A stretch of 64,000 nt of DNA from Rhodobacterales bacterium (GCA_014763715.1 JACXUV010000013.1:1-64000), one strand, 5' to 3'. Shown: positions 8,576-17,949, counted from the first letter of the stretch. Program-made: numbers and translations. Notes: generated by a model not told the origin, from the letters alone.

Positions 8576-9715
8576 ATGTCTTCGGGAATTCCATTCGATG
8601 AAATCCGGCGTTGGACATTCGATGTCGCGCTGCCGTTCTGGGCGGACGCTGGCTACGATTTGCAGACGCGGCGGTTCGTGGAAAAGCTGGACTATTCCGG
8701 CGCGCCGATAGATGCGGGTTTTCACCGTACGCGCGTCATCGGCCGGCAGACCTATGTTTTCTCGCACGCAGCCATTCTCGGCTGGGAGCAGGGGCTTGCC
8801 CTGTCGGCAGAAGGCGCGCGGCAGCTGGACGAGCTTTATCTCGGTCCGGACAAGGGATGGCCGCGTACGACCGACCGCAACGGTAAGGTGCTGGATGGGA
8901 CGCCGGATCTCTACGATTTGGCCTTCGTCCTATTTGGGTATGCCTGGCGCCACAAGGCGGCGAAGGATGAAGCCTCCCATGCGGCGATGCACCGGGTCAT
9001 GGATTTCATCGATGCGCACATGCGCGCTGCGCAAGGCTTCTGGCATGAATTGCCGCCTGAAGGCTGGCGCCAGCAGAACCCGCACATGCATTTGCTGGAG
9101 GCGTCTCTCGTTGCCTATGAGGCGAGCGGACAGGCGCGGTTCCTAGCGGCGGCCCGCGAGATCGTCACCCTGTTCCGGGAGAAGTTGTTCGACGGCGTCA
9201 CGCTGGCGGAATATTTCGATACAGACTGGAACCGTGCGGAAGGACGTGACGGGCGGCTGGTCGAACCGGGCCACCAGTTGGAGTGGGCGTGGATTCTTGT
9301 TCAGTATGGCCGCCTGACCGGCGAGGATACGCTCGCATTGGCAGAAGGCCTTGTCCGGTTTGCGGAGGCGTATGGTGTTGACCCTCAAACGGGCCGGACA
9401 ATGCAGATCGTCCTGGATGACGGTACGCCGGTGGATGCAGGCGCGCGGACCTGGCCGAATACCGAGCGGATCAAGGCCCATCTCGCCTTGTTTGAGGCGA
9501 CAGGGAAAGACCCGAGCGAAGCTGTGACAGCCAGTGCGCGTCTCTTGCTCGATCAGTATCTGAATGCGGCCATTCCGGGCCTGTGGCTGGAACGATTCAC
9601 GGCCACGGGCGAGCCTGACGCGAATGATGTGCCTGCCTCAACGCTGTACCATGTCTTCCTGGCATTCACGGAAGTCCTGCGCTTGCAGGGAGCCATTGAG
9701 GCTCTGCCGCGCTGA
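8576..9715 (+). CDS. AGE family epimerase/isomerase
   Basis: N-acylglucosamine 2-epimerase superfamily protein, 379 aa, an (alpha/alpha)6 barrel enzyme that interconverts sugars such as mannose, fructose or their phosphates. The recognisable blocks are KVLDGTPDLYDLAFVLFGYAW, the NPHMHLLEASL histidine motif, and LVEPGHQLEWAWILV with the catalytic His. Start ATG 8576 was chosen because GGAGG lies five bases upstream (8566-8570). It closes the sugar operon, 16 bases after the nucleotidyltransferase fusion. It could be an AGE-type mannose-6-phosphate isomerase; the sequence alone does not decide. Confidence 0.82.
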   Translation: MSSGIPFDEIRRWTFDVALPFWADAGYDLQTRRFVEKLDYSGAPIDAGFHRTRVIGRQTYVFSHAAILGWEQGLALSAEGARQLDELYLGPDKGWPRTTDRNGKVLDGTPDLYDLAFVLFGYAWRHKAAKDEASHAAMHRVMDFIDAHMRAAQGFWHELPPEGWRQQNPHMHLLEASLVAYEASGQARFLAAAREIVTLFREKLFDGVTLAEYFDTDWNRAEGRDGRLVEPGHQLEWAWILVQYGRLTGEDTLALAEGLVRFAEAYGVDPQTGRTMQIVLDDGTPVDAGARTWPNTERIKAHLALFEATGKDPSEAVTASARLLLDQYLNAAIPGLWLERFTATGEPDANDVPASTLYHVFLAFTEVLRLQGAIEALPR

Positions 9716-9884
9716 ACCTGCTGTTTCCGTGCTGGAACCGTGCCCTTTGGTCCGCGTTGTTGCGCGTAAGGCCCTGAGGGGCTGATTCATTCCTGAGCAG
9801 GACGGGTTTTTCTGAAGGAAAATGATGCTGCGAGGTTGGGTCTTTGGGTAGGGCGGCCTACATTTGAGAAATGGGAAACGACCG

Positions 9885-11306
9885 ATGACAAGCACGAAGC
9901 CAGAAACTTCGGCAAAAGCATCAGGGCGCTTGGTTGCCATCTCCAACCGGACAGCGGCTGGGAGTGAAAGCAAGGCGGGCGGACTGGCCGTGGCGCTTTG
10001 GGAGACCCTGGTGGAAACCAAGGGCTTGTGGATTGGCTGGTCGGGACGGGTTCTGGATTTCGAAACCGCGCGGGTGAGCCATGTCGAGGAAGAGGGGGTG
10101 AAATTCGCCCTCAGCGATCTTTCGCGCAGGCAATATGACGGGTTTTATCTGGCTTATGCCAATTCCGTGCTTTGGCCGGTGATGCATAACCGGATCGATC
10201 TTGCCGTGTTCGAGGCTGATACCTATCGCAACTACCGCTCCGTCAATGAGAAATTCGCGCGTATCGCCGTTCAGGAAGCGCGGCCGGACGATTTCGTCTG
10301 GGTGCACGATTATCATTTCTTCCTGCTGGGGCGGATGATGCGCCAGCGCGGCTGGCAGGGCAGGCTAGGTTGGTTCCTGCATATTCCGTTTCCGGCGCCG
10401 GAAGCCTTCCGTGCCATTCCGCAGCACAGGGAACTGGGCGAGGCACTCTGTGCCTATGATGTCGTTGGTGTGCAGACCGGAAAGGATTTCTACAACCTCG
10501 CCCGCTATCTTGAAGAAGAGTTTGGGGCAGAAGAGTTGCCAGATGGGCGGTTTCGCGTAGGGGAGCGCACTGTGCGCCTTCTGCATTGCCCGATCGGAAT
10601 TGATGTCGATGCTTTTGTGCAGGCATCGACATGCGAAGATGCTGAACTGGCGGCGCTGAAACTCAGCAAGTTCCTGGGGAAGCGGGAGCTGGTGTTGGGC
10701 GTCGACCGCATGGATTATTCCAAGGGACTTTTACAGCGCTTTGAGGGTATGGCGGACCTGTTTGACCGGCATCCGGACGTACACGGACATATATCCTTCA
10801 CGCAGGTTGCGCCGCCATCACGTTCGGTCGTCGAAGGGTACCAGCAACTCCGCCAGAAGCTGGATGAATTGTCCGGGCGTATCAATGGCGATTATGGTGA
10901 TCTTGACTGGATTCCGATCCGCTATCTGGCGCGCGGTTATGACCGCGATGAAATTGCTGGCCTCTACCGGCTGGCAAAAGTCTGTCTCGTGACGCCGTTG
11001 CAGGATGGCATGAACCTGGTGGCCAAGGAATTCATTGCGGCGCAGGACCCGGACGATCCTGGTGTGCTGGTCCTGTCCCAGTTTGCGGGCGCGGCAGAGC
11101 AGATGCGGGAGGCCCTGATCGTCAATCCATATGATTCTTCAGCCATTGCCGAGGCCGTCTACAAGGCGATCCACATGCCTCTGGCCGAACGGCAGGAACG
11201 CTGGTCCAAGCTGATGGAGGGAATCCGCAAGCAGGACCTTGCCTGGTGGCGTGAGCGCTTCCTGAAAGCCGTGCCTGCCGATGCCGTCATTCCGGTCCTG
11301 TCATGA
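9885..11306 (+). CDS. otsA: Alpha,alpha-trehalose-phosphate synthase (UDP-forming)
   Basis: Makes trehalose 6-phosphate from UDP-glucose and glucose 6-phosphate, 473 aa, GT20 fold. Hallmarks visible are the N-terminal LVAISNRTA and AGGLAVAL loop, [20 protein letters not shown], the donor-site [12 protein letters not shown], and [18 protein letters not shown] near the end (usually LRDGMNLV, so Gln replaces Arg). ATG 9885 is taken as start; a TTG at 9864 would add seven residues. The 169 bases upstream show no other gene and probably hold the promoter. The stop overlaps otsB by four bases. Trehalose protects against osmotic and desiccation stress. Confidence 0.95.
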   Translation: MTSTKPETSAKASGRLVAISNRTAAGSESKAGGLAVALWETLVETKGLWIGWSGRVLDFETARVSHVEEEGVKFALSDLSRRQYDGFYLAYANSVLWPVMHNRIDLAVFEADTYRNYRSVNEKFARIAVQEARPDDFVWVHDYHFFLLGRMMRQRGWQGRLGWFLHIPFPAPEAFRAIPQHRELGEALCAYDVVGVQTGKDFYNLARYLEEEFGAEELPDGRFRVGERTVRLLHCPIGIDVDAFVQASTCEDAELAALKLSKFLGKRELVLGVDRMDYSKGLLQRFEGMADLFDRHPDVHGHISFTQVAPPSRSVVEGYQQLRQKLDELSGRINGDYGDLDWIPIRYLARGYDRDEIAGLYRLAKVCLVTPLQDGMNLVAKEFIAAQDPDDPGVLVLSQFAGAAEQMREALIVNPYDSSAIAEAVYKAIHMPLAERQERWSKLMEGIRKQDLAWWRERFLKAVPADAVIPVLS

Positions 11307-12034
11307 CGCAGATGGGTATGGAAGTACCACCGCTGGATGCGGGGGATGCGCTGTTTCTGGATTTCGATGGCACGCTTGCTGGCTTGCAGGATGATCCGGA
11401 GACGGTTTTTCTCGCCCCCGGGATGGCTGATGTTCTGGAAACGCTTGCGCGGCGTCTGGACGGAGCGCTGGCGATCTTGTCCGGACGAGACGCAGGGGAC
11501 CTCTCGGCGCGGGTGCCCGGAGGGTTTTGGCGTATTGGCAATCATGGCCTGATCCCGCTGGCGCCGGGGGTCTCGGCGCCGGATGCGCGCGGAGCTGCGC
11601 CGGACGCCGTACGTGCGGCCATGGAGGAGGTCAGTTTCAGGTTCAGCGGGACACGGATAGAGGTCAAAGGGCCGGTTCTGGCACTGCATTACAGGCAGGT
11701 GCCGGAGGTGGCTGTATCGCTTGGCAAGGCGCTGGCCGAAGCGGGCCTGACAAGTGCCGGCTATCGTTTGCAACATGGCAAGTTTGTCTTCGAGGCGAAG
11801 CCCCAGAATGCAAACAAGGGGCGTGCCTTGGCACGCATGATGCTGGAGCCGCCGTTCGCCGGGCGCCGCCCGGTCATGATTGGCGATGACACAACCGATG
11901 AGGATGCCTTCAGGGAGGCGAACCGCCTTGGTGGGTTGACGGTTAAAGTCGGCGCAGGTGACACAGTCGCGCGGCATCGCCTGGAAAGCGTGACGGCCGT
12001 GCATGACTATCTGAAGGAGTTGGCAGGGGTATGA
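11303..12034 (+). CDS. otsB: Trehalose-6-phosphate phosphatase
   Basis: Dephosphorylates trehalose 6-phosphate to trehalose, 243 aa, HAD superfamily. The nucleophile motif LFLDFDGTLA places the two Asp at about residues 20 and 22. The motifs ILSGRD, GNHGL and the late GDDTTDEDAF (Mg2+ ligands) are all present. ATGA overlaps link it to otsA upstream (11303) and to the GH15 gene downstream (12031), so the three are translated from one message. Confidence 0.94.
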   Translation: MTQMGMEVPPLDAGDALFLDFDGTLAGLQDDPETVFLAPGMADVLETLARRLDGALAILSGRDAGDLSARVPGGFWRIGNHGLIPLAPGVSAPDARGAAPDAVRAAMEEVSFRFSGTRIEVKGPVLALHYRQVPEVAVSLGKALAEAGLTSAGYRLQHGKFVFEAKPQNANKGRALARMMLEPPFAGRRPVMIGDDTTDEDAFREANRLGGLTVKVGAGDTVARHRLESVTAVHDYLKELAGV

Positions 12035-13800
12035 GCGGACTGGATCTTGGAATTGTGGGCAACGGCACTGTCGCGGCCCTCATCAATTCACGTGGCGATT
12101 ATCAGTGGTTCTGCCTGCCGCGCTTTGATGGCCAGCCAGTCTTCAACCAGTTGCTCGGTGGGGGCGGGGCGTTCTCCGTCTGGATGGAAGACCTTGAGTC
12201 ACGCACCCAGTCCTATGACCATAACAGTGCCATCCTGCGCACGCGGCTGGAGTCCCGCGATGGGGCTGTGGTGGAGATTGTCGATTTTGCACCGCGGTTT
12301 GAAAACCAGGGCCGCATGTTCCGTCCGGCCGCGCTGGTGCGGCGCTTTCGTGTACTGGCTGGGACGCCGCGCCTGCGGATCACGCTGACACCGGAAACCG
12401 ACTGGGGCGGGCGGAAGCTGAAACCTGTCCGGGGTGTCAATCATGTCCGCTTTACGGATGAGGAGTTGGGTTTCCGCGTCACGACCGATGCGCCTGTGTC
12501 CTACATCCTTTCAGGCACCAGCTTCATTCTCGACAGGGAGGCGGCCTTCATTCTGGGGGCAGACGAGTCACTGTCAGACAATCCGGAGGCGATTGCGCGT
12601 GACTGGGAGGAGCGGACGCGACTCTACTGGAAACGCTGGGCGCGCAGCCTGGCCGTGCCGTTCGAGTGGCAGCAGGCAGTTATCCGCGCGGCGATCACGC
12701 TCAAGCTGTGCGTCTATGAGGAAACCGGCGGCATCGTCGCGGCGCTGACGACATCCGTACCTGAGCATGAGGGATCGCAGCGGAATTGGGATTACCGGTA
12801 TTGCTGGATCCGCGACGCCTATTTTACGGTGACGGCGCTCAACCGACTGTCCGGCATGGGCACGTTGGAACACTATATGCGATGGGTGCGCAATATCGTG
12901 GCCCAATCGAAAGGCGGGCATATCCAGCCTGTTTACGGTATTGGTCTGGAAGCGGACCTCAGTGAGGATTTCGCAGACCAGCTGCCCGGTTATCGCGGCA
13001 TGGGGCCTGTCCGCCGTGGAAATCAGGCTGCGGAACATATCCAGCATGATGTGTATGGGCAGGTGGTGCTGGGCGTTGCGCAGAGCTTCTTCGATACCCG
13101 CCTGATGAAGCGTCCAGGCGTGGCTGAATTCGAGCAGCTGGAACCTGTGGGTGAGCGTGCCTTTGCGGTGTACGACACGCCGGATGCCGGCATCTGGGAA
13201 CTCCGCACAATCGCCCATGTTCACACATCTTCGGCGATCATGTGCTGGGCAGCCTGTGACCGGCTTTCCAAGATTGCTGCGCATCTGGGCCTGCCAGCAC
13301 GGGCGAATTATTGGCGGGAACGAGCGGATATCATTCGCGGCACTATTCTCGAGAAAGCCTGGAGCGAAAAAGTGGGCGCCTTCACTGCCGCCTTCGGCGG
13401 CGAGGACCTGGATGCGTCCGTCCTGCTGATGGCGGAGATCGGTTTCCTCGCCGCGGATGACCCGCGCTATGTCTCGACGGTTCAGGTGGTCAACCGGGAC
13501 CTGCGTGAGGGAGACCATGTCTATCGCTACAAGGTGAGTGACGACTTCGGTAAGCCGAAAACGGCCTTCACGGCCTGCACCTTCTGGCTGGTCGATGCGC
13601 TGCACCGGATCGGTGAGACGGCAGAGGCGAGGCGGGTTTTCGAAGCCTTGCTGGGTGCACGAAACCATCTGGGCCTCCTGTCTGAAGACGTCGATACGGA
13701 TACGGGCGAGCTGTGGGGGAATTTCCCCCAGACCTACTGCATGGTTGGCATCATCAACTCTGCCGCCCTGCTGAGCCGCCCGTGGAGCGAAGCGCTTTAG
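12031..13800 (+). CDS. Glycoside hydrolase family 15 protein (glucoamylase or trehalase type)
   Basis: GH15 enzyme of 589 aa with the bacterial layout: an N-terminal beta-sandwich (about 1-230) and a C-terminal (alpha/alpha)6 barrel. Barrel signatures are NWDYRYCWIRDA (about 252-263), the YGIGLEADLSED block before GYRGMGPVRRGN, and the catalytic-acid loop LLSEDVDTDTGELWGNFPQ near residue 550. No signal peptide, so cytosolic. It is fused in translation to otsA-otsB by ATGA overlaps. GH15 includes both glucoamylases and bacterial/archaeal trehalases; the operon makes a trehalose hydrolase plausible, which would let the cell turn over the sugar it makes. That is inference. Confidence 0.88.
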   Translation: MSGLDLGIVGNGTVAALINSRGDYQWFCLPRFDGQPVFNQLLGGGGAFSVWMEDLESRTQSYDHNSAILRTRLESRDGAVVEIVDFAPRFENQGRMFRPAALVRRFRVLAGTPRLRITLTPETDWGGRKLKPVRGVNHVRFTDEELGFRVTTDAPVSYILSGTSFILDREAAFILGADESLSDNPEAIARDWEERTRLYWKRWARSLAVPFEWQQAVIRAAITLKLCVYEETGGIVAALTTSVPEHEGSQRNWDYRYCWIRDAYFTVTALNRLSGMGTLEHYMRWVRNIVAQSKGGHIQPVYGIGLEADLSEDFADQLPGYRGMGPVRRGNQAAEHIQHDVYGQVVLGVAQSFFDTRLMKRPGVAEFEQLEPVGERAFAVYDTPDAGIWELRTIAHVHTSSAIMCWAACDRLSKIAAHLGLPARANYWRERADIIRGTILEKAWSEKVGAFTAAFGGEDLDASVLLMAEIGFLAADDPRYVSTVQVVNRDLREGDHVYRYKVSDDFGKPKTAFTACTFWLVDALHRIGETAEARRVFEALLGARNHLGLLSEDVDTDTGELWGNFPQTYCMVGIINSAALLSRPWSEAL

Positions 13801-13810
13801 CGCCTGCTCT

Positions 13811-13827
13811 TGCCTAAATTTTAGGCA
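13811..13827. promoter_or_regulatory. Perfect 17-base dyad
   Basis: TGCCTAAATTTTAGGCA is an exact inverted repeat of two 8-base arms around one central T. It lies 10 bases after the GH15 stop and about 100 bases before the ATP-grasp start. It may be an operator for the Anbu operon or a small terminator hairpin; there is no long T-run directly after it. Confidence 0.5.
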
Positions 13828-13930
13828 GCAATGTTGACGCTTTTTCCAAAGCAGGGCGCAGGCTGAGCAGGATGGAGGGGCCTGATGAGCCCGCTTGACC
13901 GCATGCCGTGGGCCGTGCGTTCCTGCCGAT

Positions 13931-15364
13931 ATGGGAGAGGCACTTCAATTCTTTGATGAAATGGACGGGTTCGACGGAACCGTACGGGCGCCTTATGCCG
14001 CGTATTCCAACTGGCTGCAGGAAATGAGCCGGCCGGCCCTTCTGAAGAAATCCGCTGAAGCGCAAGCATTTTTCCGGCGCACGGGCATCACTTTCAATGT
14101 CTATGGAGAGGCCGAAGCGGATGAGCGGCTGATTCCGTTTGACCTGATCCCCCGTATCATCGGTGCAGGGGAATGGGCGAACCTGGTTCGCGGGATTGAG
14201 CAGCGGGTGAAGGCGATCAATGCCTTCCTGCACGACATCTATCACCGGCAAGAGATCATTCGCGCGGGTCGGGTGCCGGAGCGGCTGATCCGGGAGAATG
14301 CTGCCTTCCTGCCAAAGATGATTGGCATGGACCCACCGGGCGGGATCTACACGCATATTGTCGGGGTGGACCTTGTCCGCACCGGGCCCAACGAATTCTA
14401 CGTGCTGGAAGACAATGCCCGCACGCCGAGCGGCGTCTCCTACATGCTGGAGAACCGCGAGACGATGCTGAAGATGTTCCCGGAACTCTTCTCGCACATC
14501 AAGGTTCAGCCGGTGCAACAATATCCGACCATGCTGCGCCGCTCTCTGGAACGATGCGGGCCGCCGGCGGCGGGCGGGAAACGGCCCACCGTCGCCGTGC
14601 TGACGCCTGGCATTCACAACTCGGCCTATTTCGAGCATGCCTTCCTGGCGGACCAGATGGGGGTCGAACTTGTCGAGGGGCACGACCTGCGCGTTGTTGA
14701 CGGGCGGATCGCCATGCGCACGACGCGGGGCTATGAGCCGGTTGATGTGATCTACCGCCGGATTGACGATGACTTCCTCGACCCCGTGAACTTCCGTTCG
14801 GACTCCTTGCTGGGGGTGGCGGGCATTTTTGATATTTACAGGGCAGGTGGCATCACGATCGCAAATGCTCCGGGCACGGGCATTGCTGATGACAAGGCGA
14901 TCTATTCCTACATGCCGGAGATCGTTGAGTTCTATACCGGACAAAAGCCGATTCTGCAGAATGTGCCGACCTGGCGATGTGCCGAAAAGGATGCGCTCGC
15001 CTATGTGCTGGATCATCTGGAAGAGCTGGTGGTGAAGGAAGTGCATGGGTCTGGTGGCTATGGCATGCTGGTTGGCCCGGCTGCCAGCAAGGCGGAGCTG
15101 AAAGCTTTCCGTACGAAGCTGATGGCGAAGCCGGAAAACTATATCGCTCAGCCGACACTGGCGCTTTCAACCGTACCCGTCCTGACGAAAGCGGGGCTGG
15201 CACCGCGTCATGTGGATTTACGCCCTTTCGTTCTGGTATCGCCGGATGGTGTGGAGGTCACGCCTGGCGGGTTGACGCGGGTGGCCATGAAAAAGGGGTC
15301 TCTTGTCGTGAACTCCAGCCAGGGGGGCGGCACCAAGGACACCTGGGTCCTGAAGGAGGATTAG
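13931..15364 (+). CDS. Circularly permuted ATP-grasp type 2 protein
   Basis: Predicted peptide-bond-forming ligase, 477 aa, of the circularly permuted ATP-grasp family (DUF404/DUF407). Typical blocks are the opening FDEMDGFDGTVRAPY, AFLHDIYHRQEI, the YVLEDNARTPSGVSYMLENR motif, and the late PRHVDLRPFVLVSP and NSSQGGGTKDTWVL. First gene of a four-gene set with alpha-E, transglutaminase and Anbu proteins, a layout known from comparative genomics of ATP-grasp peptide systems (Iyer and colleagues). The start is uncertain: ATG 13931 has no clear ribosome site, while a strong GGAGGGG at 13874-13880 precedes an out-of-frame ATG at 13885. TTG 13895 is an in-frame alternative. Substrate unknown. Confidence 0.85.
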   Translation: MGEALQFFDEMDGFDGTVRAPYAAYSNWLQEMSRPALLKKSAEAQAFFRRTGITFNVYGEAEADERLIPFDLIPRIIGAGEWANLVRGIEQRVKAINAFLHDIYHRQEIIRAGRVPERLIRENAAFLPKMIGMDPPGGIYTHIVGVDLVRTGPNEFYVLEDNARTPSGVSYMLENRETMLKMFPELFSHIKVQPVQQYPTMLRRSLERCGPPAAGGKRPTVAVLTPGIHNSAYFEHAFLADQMGVELVEGHDLRVVDGRIAMRTTRGYEPVDVIYRRIDDDFLDPVNFRSDSLLGVAGIFDIYRAGGITIANAPGTGIADDKAIYSYMPEIVEFYTGQKPILQNVPTWRCAEKDALAYVLDHLEELVVKEVHGSGGYGMLVGPAASKAELKAFRTKLMAKPENYIAQPTLALSTVPVLTKAGLAPRHVDLRPFVLVSPDGVEVTPGGLTRVAMKKGSLVVNSSQGGGTKDTWVLKED

Positions 15365-15367
15365 GTG

Positions 15368-16309
15368 ATGCTGGGACGTACAGCTGCCGGCCTCTTCTGG
15401 CTGGCCCGATACCTGGAAAGGGCAGAGAATACCTCACGGCTTGCCGAAGCCGGCTTCCGTATGGCTCTGACACGTGCAGATTCAGATACGGAGGAATGGC
15501 AGTCTGTCATCACCACGGCCGGCTGCCGGGAATCCTACCTGCAGAAGCATGAGACGATCCGCTCGGACAAGATTCTGGACTTCGTCCTGAGGGACAAGGA
15601 AAATCCGAACAGTGTTCTCTGTGTGCTTCATGCTGCCCGTGAGAATGCGCGTATGACCCGTACGGCCCTGACCCGGGAAGTTTGGGAAGCGATCAACGAC
15701 GCCTGGATGAGTGTACGCGATGCCTTGCGCCGGCCAGTGGCGGAGCGGGAGCTGCCGGAGGTCCTGTCGCTGGTGAGGCGTCAGGGGGCGCAGGTACGCG
15801 GTGCGGTGACGGGGACCATGTTGCGCAACGACATATACAATTTCATGCAGGTCGGCACGCTGGTGGAACGGGCTGACAATACAGCCCGTATTCTGGATAC
15901 GAAGTATTATGTCCTGTTGCCATCCAGTTCCTCAATCGGCTCGTCTCTGGATAATGTGCAATGGGAAATGATTCTACGCTCCGCTTCTGCGGAGCGCAGT
16001 TTCTACTGGCTGAATGGTGGGACGGCGAGCCCTATGGCGATCGCTGATTTCCTGCTCTTCGATGCACGACTGCCGCGTTCGCTGGCATTCTGCTATGATA
16101 TGATCACGGAATACATGAGTCGGATGGAGGCCGAGTACGGCGCCAGTACATCTGCGCACGAAATGGCCATCCGGCAGGAGAACCGCCTGACGGCACTGAA
16201 CATTGCACGCGTCTTCGAGGAAGGACTCCACGAGTTTCTTTCCGGCTTCATGGCACAGAATGCGGCCTTTTCCGCGCAGATCGAAGCCGATTACAGGTTC
16301 AATGAGTAA
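15368..16309 (+). CDS. Alpha-E domain protein (DUF403)
   Basis: All-helical partner of circularly permuted ATP-grasp proteins, 313 aa. The family start LGRTAAGLFWLARYLERAENTSRL is clear, followed by helices rich in Arg/Glu and a conserved FMQVGTLVERADNTARILD segment. Its biochemical role is not established. ATG 15368 lies eight bases after GGAGG; GTG 15365 is an equally placed alternative. It begins directly after the ATP-grasp stop and ends three bases before the transglutaminase gene, so the two products very likely act together. Confidence 0.86.
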   Translation: MLGRTAAGLFWLARYLERAENTSRLAEAGFRMALTRADSDTEEWQSVITTAGCRESYLQKHETIRSDKILDFVLRDKENPNSVLCVLHAARENARMTRTALTREVWEAINDAWMSVRDALRRPVAERELPEVLSLVRRQGAQVRGAVTGTMLRNDIYNFMQVGTLVERADNTARILDTKYYVLLPSSSSIGSSLDNVQWEMILRSASAERSFYWLNGGTASPMAIADFLLFDARLPRSLAFCYDMITEYMSRMEAEYGASTSAHEMAIRQENRLTALNIARVFEEGLHEFLSGFMAQNAAFSAQIEADYRFNE

Positions 16310-16312
16310 GCC

Positions 16313-17113
16313 ATGAGACTGCGTATCGATCACACAACAGTCTATGACTACGAAACGCCAGCGATCTATGCGTTGCACCAAGTTCGCAAGCGCCCGCATG
16401 ATACGGATGCGCAGACGGTTATCTCGTGGGAACTGGTGCTTGAAGGGGCCAAAAGCGAAGCAAGCTATCTGGACCAGCACGGCAATCATGTCGAACTCGT
16501 TTCGATTCTGCCTGGGGCCAGGCACGTGTCCATCGCCTGCAAAGGGGAAGTGGAGACGCGCGATACGGCAGGTGTGTTGACCAGCAATCGGATGGTGCCG
16601 CCGTTGTGGCTGTACCAGCGGTTCACCCCATTGACGACCGTTGGGAAGGGGGTCCGGGCGCTTGTATCCGAACTCGGCAGGAGCCCTCCGCTGACCGTAG
16701 AAACGCTGCACGCCTTGATGAACATTATTGCCGACAGGATCGTCTACAACACCGAGCCGACCGGGTCGAACACGACGGCAGAAGAGGCGATCGAAATCGG
16801 TCATGGGGTTTGCCAGGACCATGCGCATGTCTTTGCAGCGGGGGCGCGGCATCTGGGCTTTCCAGCGCGCTATGCGAGCGGCTATATGATGATGCTGGAC
16901 AGGGTCGATCAGGATGCTGGCCATGCTTGGGCGGAAGCATGGGTAGATGGGCTCGGCTGGGTGGGATTTGATCCTGCCAACAGAATTTGTCCGGATGAGC
17001 GGTACATTCAGGTTGCAACCGGACTCGACTATCGAGAAGCTGGTCCGCTGACGGGAGTGATGTATGGCGGCGAGCAGGAGGTGCTGTCCGTCAATGTACA
17101 GGTTCAACAATAA
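16313..17113 (+). CDS. Transglutaminase-like cysteine peptidase
   Basis: Protein of 266 aa with a bacterial transglutaminase N-terminal region (about 1-80, opening LRIDHTTVYDYETPA) and a transglutaminase core. The catalytic triad is present: Cys in GHGVCQDHAHVF, His in DAGHAWAEAWV, and Asp in FDPANR. No signal peptide is seen, so cytosolic. In this operon type it is thought to cut or re-join the peptide made by the ATP-grasp enzyme; that is family-level inference. It lies between the alpha-E and Anbu genes. Confidence 0.88.
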   Translation: MRLRIDHTTVYDYETPAIYALHQVRKRPHDTDAQTVISWELVLEGAKSEASYLDQHGNHVELVSILPGARHVSIACKGEVETRDTAGVLTSNRMVPPLWLYQRFTPLTTVGKGVRALVSELGRSPPLTVETLHALMNIIADRIVYNTEPTGSNTTAEEAIEIGHGVCQDHAHVFAAGARHLGFPARYASGYMMMLDRVDQDAGHAWAEAWVDGLGWVGFDPANRICPDERYIQVATGLDYREAGPLTGVMYGGEQEVLSVNVQVQQ

Positions 17114-17137
17114 TCAGCGGGTCCGAAGAGGTTCGAA

Positions 17138-17875
17138 GTGACATATTGCGTGGCGATGCGGCTCAATGCTGGCCTCATCTTCATGTCCGACACGCGTACG
17201 AATGCGGGCGTGGACAACATTTCCAGATTCCGGAAAATGTTTACCTGGGAGGTTCCGGGTGAGCGCGTGATCACGATTCTCACGGCGGGGAATCTCGCAA
17301 CATCCCAAGCCGTTATCAGCCTGCTGGACGAGCGCATGAAGGCTCCACACGAACGCAGGCCGAGCCTGCTTGAGGCGCCAACCATGTTCCAGGTGGTGTC
17401 CATCATTGGCGACACGCTCAAGGAAGTCATCAAGACGCAGAAGATGAGTGGCCCGGAGTCCGAGGCAGATTATGGGGCCACGCTGATCGTGGGTGGCCAG
17501 ATTGCCGGCATCGAGCCGCGATTGTTCATGGTCTATCCGGAGGGCAACTTCATCGAAGCAAGCGAGGAGACGCCCTTCTTCCAGATCGGCGAGACCAAGT
17601 ATGGCCGCCCGATCCTGCTGCGTGCCTATGATTCAGACATGAGCTTCGAAGAGGCCGTGAAGCTGCTCTACGTGTCTTTTGACTCGACCCTTAAGGCGAA
17701 CCTGTCCGTCGGCATGCCCCTTGACCTGCAGGTTGTGGAGGCGGGGGCCATGAAGGTCGCCCACCGCCAGCGTGTGGAAGAGGACGATCCGTATTTCAAC
17801 ACAGTCTCGCGCAGCTGGGGCGATGCCCTGAAGCTGGCCTTCCAGTCGCTACCGGACTTTTCCTTCGATCCGTAA
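17138..17875 (+). CDS. Anbu, bacterial proteasome-like Ntn-hydrolase
   Basis: Anbu (BPH) family protein, 245 aa, ancestral-type relative of the 20S proteasome beta subunit. After removal of the initiator residue Thr becomes residue 1 (TYCVAMRLNAGLIFMSDTRT). Asp17 and a Lys near position 32 fill the usual catalytic spots. The start is GTG at 17138 after a GAGGTT ribosome site; this start is forced because Thr must follow it. It is the last gene of the ATP-grasp/alpha-E/transglutaminase operon, the standard genomic setting of Anbu. Family members form open-ring oligomers; the natural substrate is unknown. Confidence 0.9.
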   Translation: MTYCVAMRLNAGLIFMSDTRTNAGVDNISRFRKMFTWEVPGERVITILTAGNLATSQAVISLLDERMKAPHERRPSLLEAPTMFQVVSIIGDTLKEVIKTQKMSGPESEADYGATLIVGGQIAGIEPRLFMVYPEGNFIEASEETPFFQIGETKYGRPILLRAYDSDMSFEEAVKLLYVSFDSTLKANLSVGMPLDLQVVEAGAMKVAHRQRVEEDDPYFNTVSRSWGDALKLAFQSLPDFSFDP

Positions 17876-17905
17876 GCCTCTTAAAGGGCGTATGCAGGGG
17901 TAGAA

Positions 17906-17949
17906 GGACGAAGCTTTCAGTTGAGGCCGTCCGGCCTTTGCGGTCGTCC
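17906..17949. terminator. Possible bidirectional terminator between convergent operons
   Basis: Nested inverted repeats: GGACGA (17906-17911) with TCGTCC (17944-17949), and inside it AGGCC-GTCC-GGCCT (17924-17937) followed by TTT. It lies between the converging Anbu and RimK-like genes. The T-run is short, so confidence is modest. Confidence 0.4.

Noticed and set aside
16313..17113. Transglutaminase as part of the trehalose operon
   Set aside because: It sits inside the standard ATP-grasp/alpha-E/Anbu set, and the dyad and gap at 13801-13930 separate that set from otsA-otsB-GH15.
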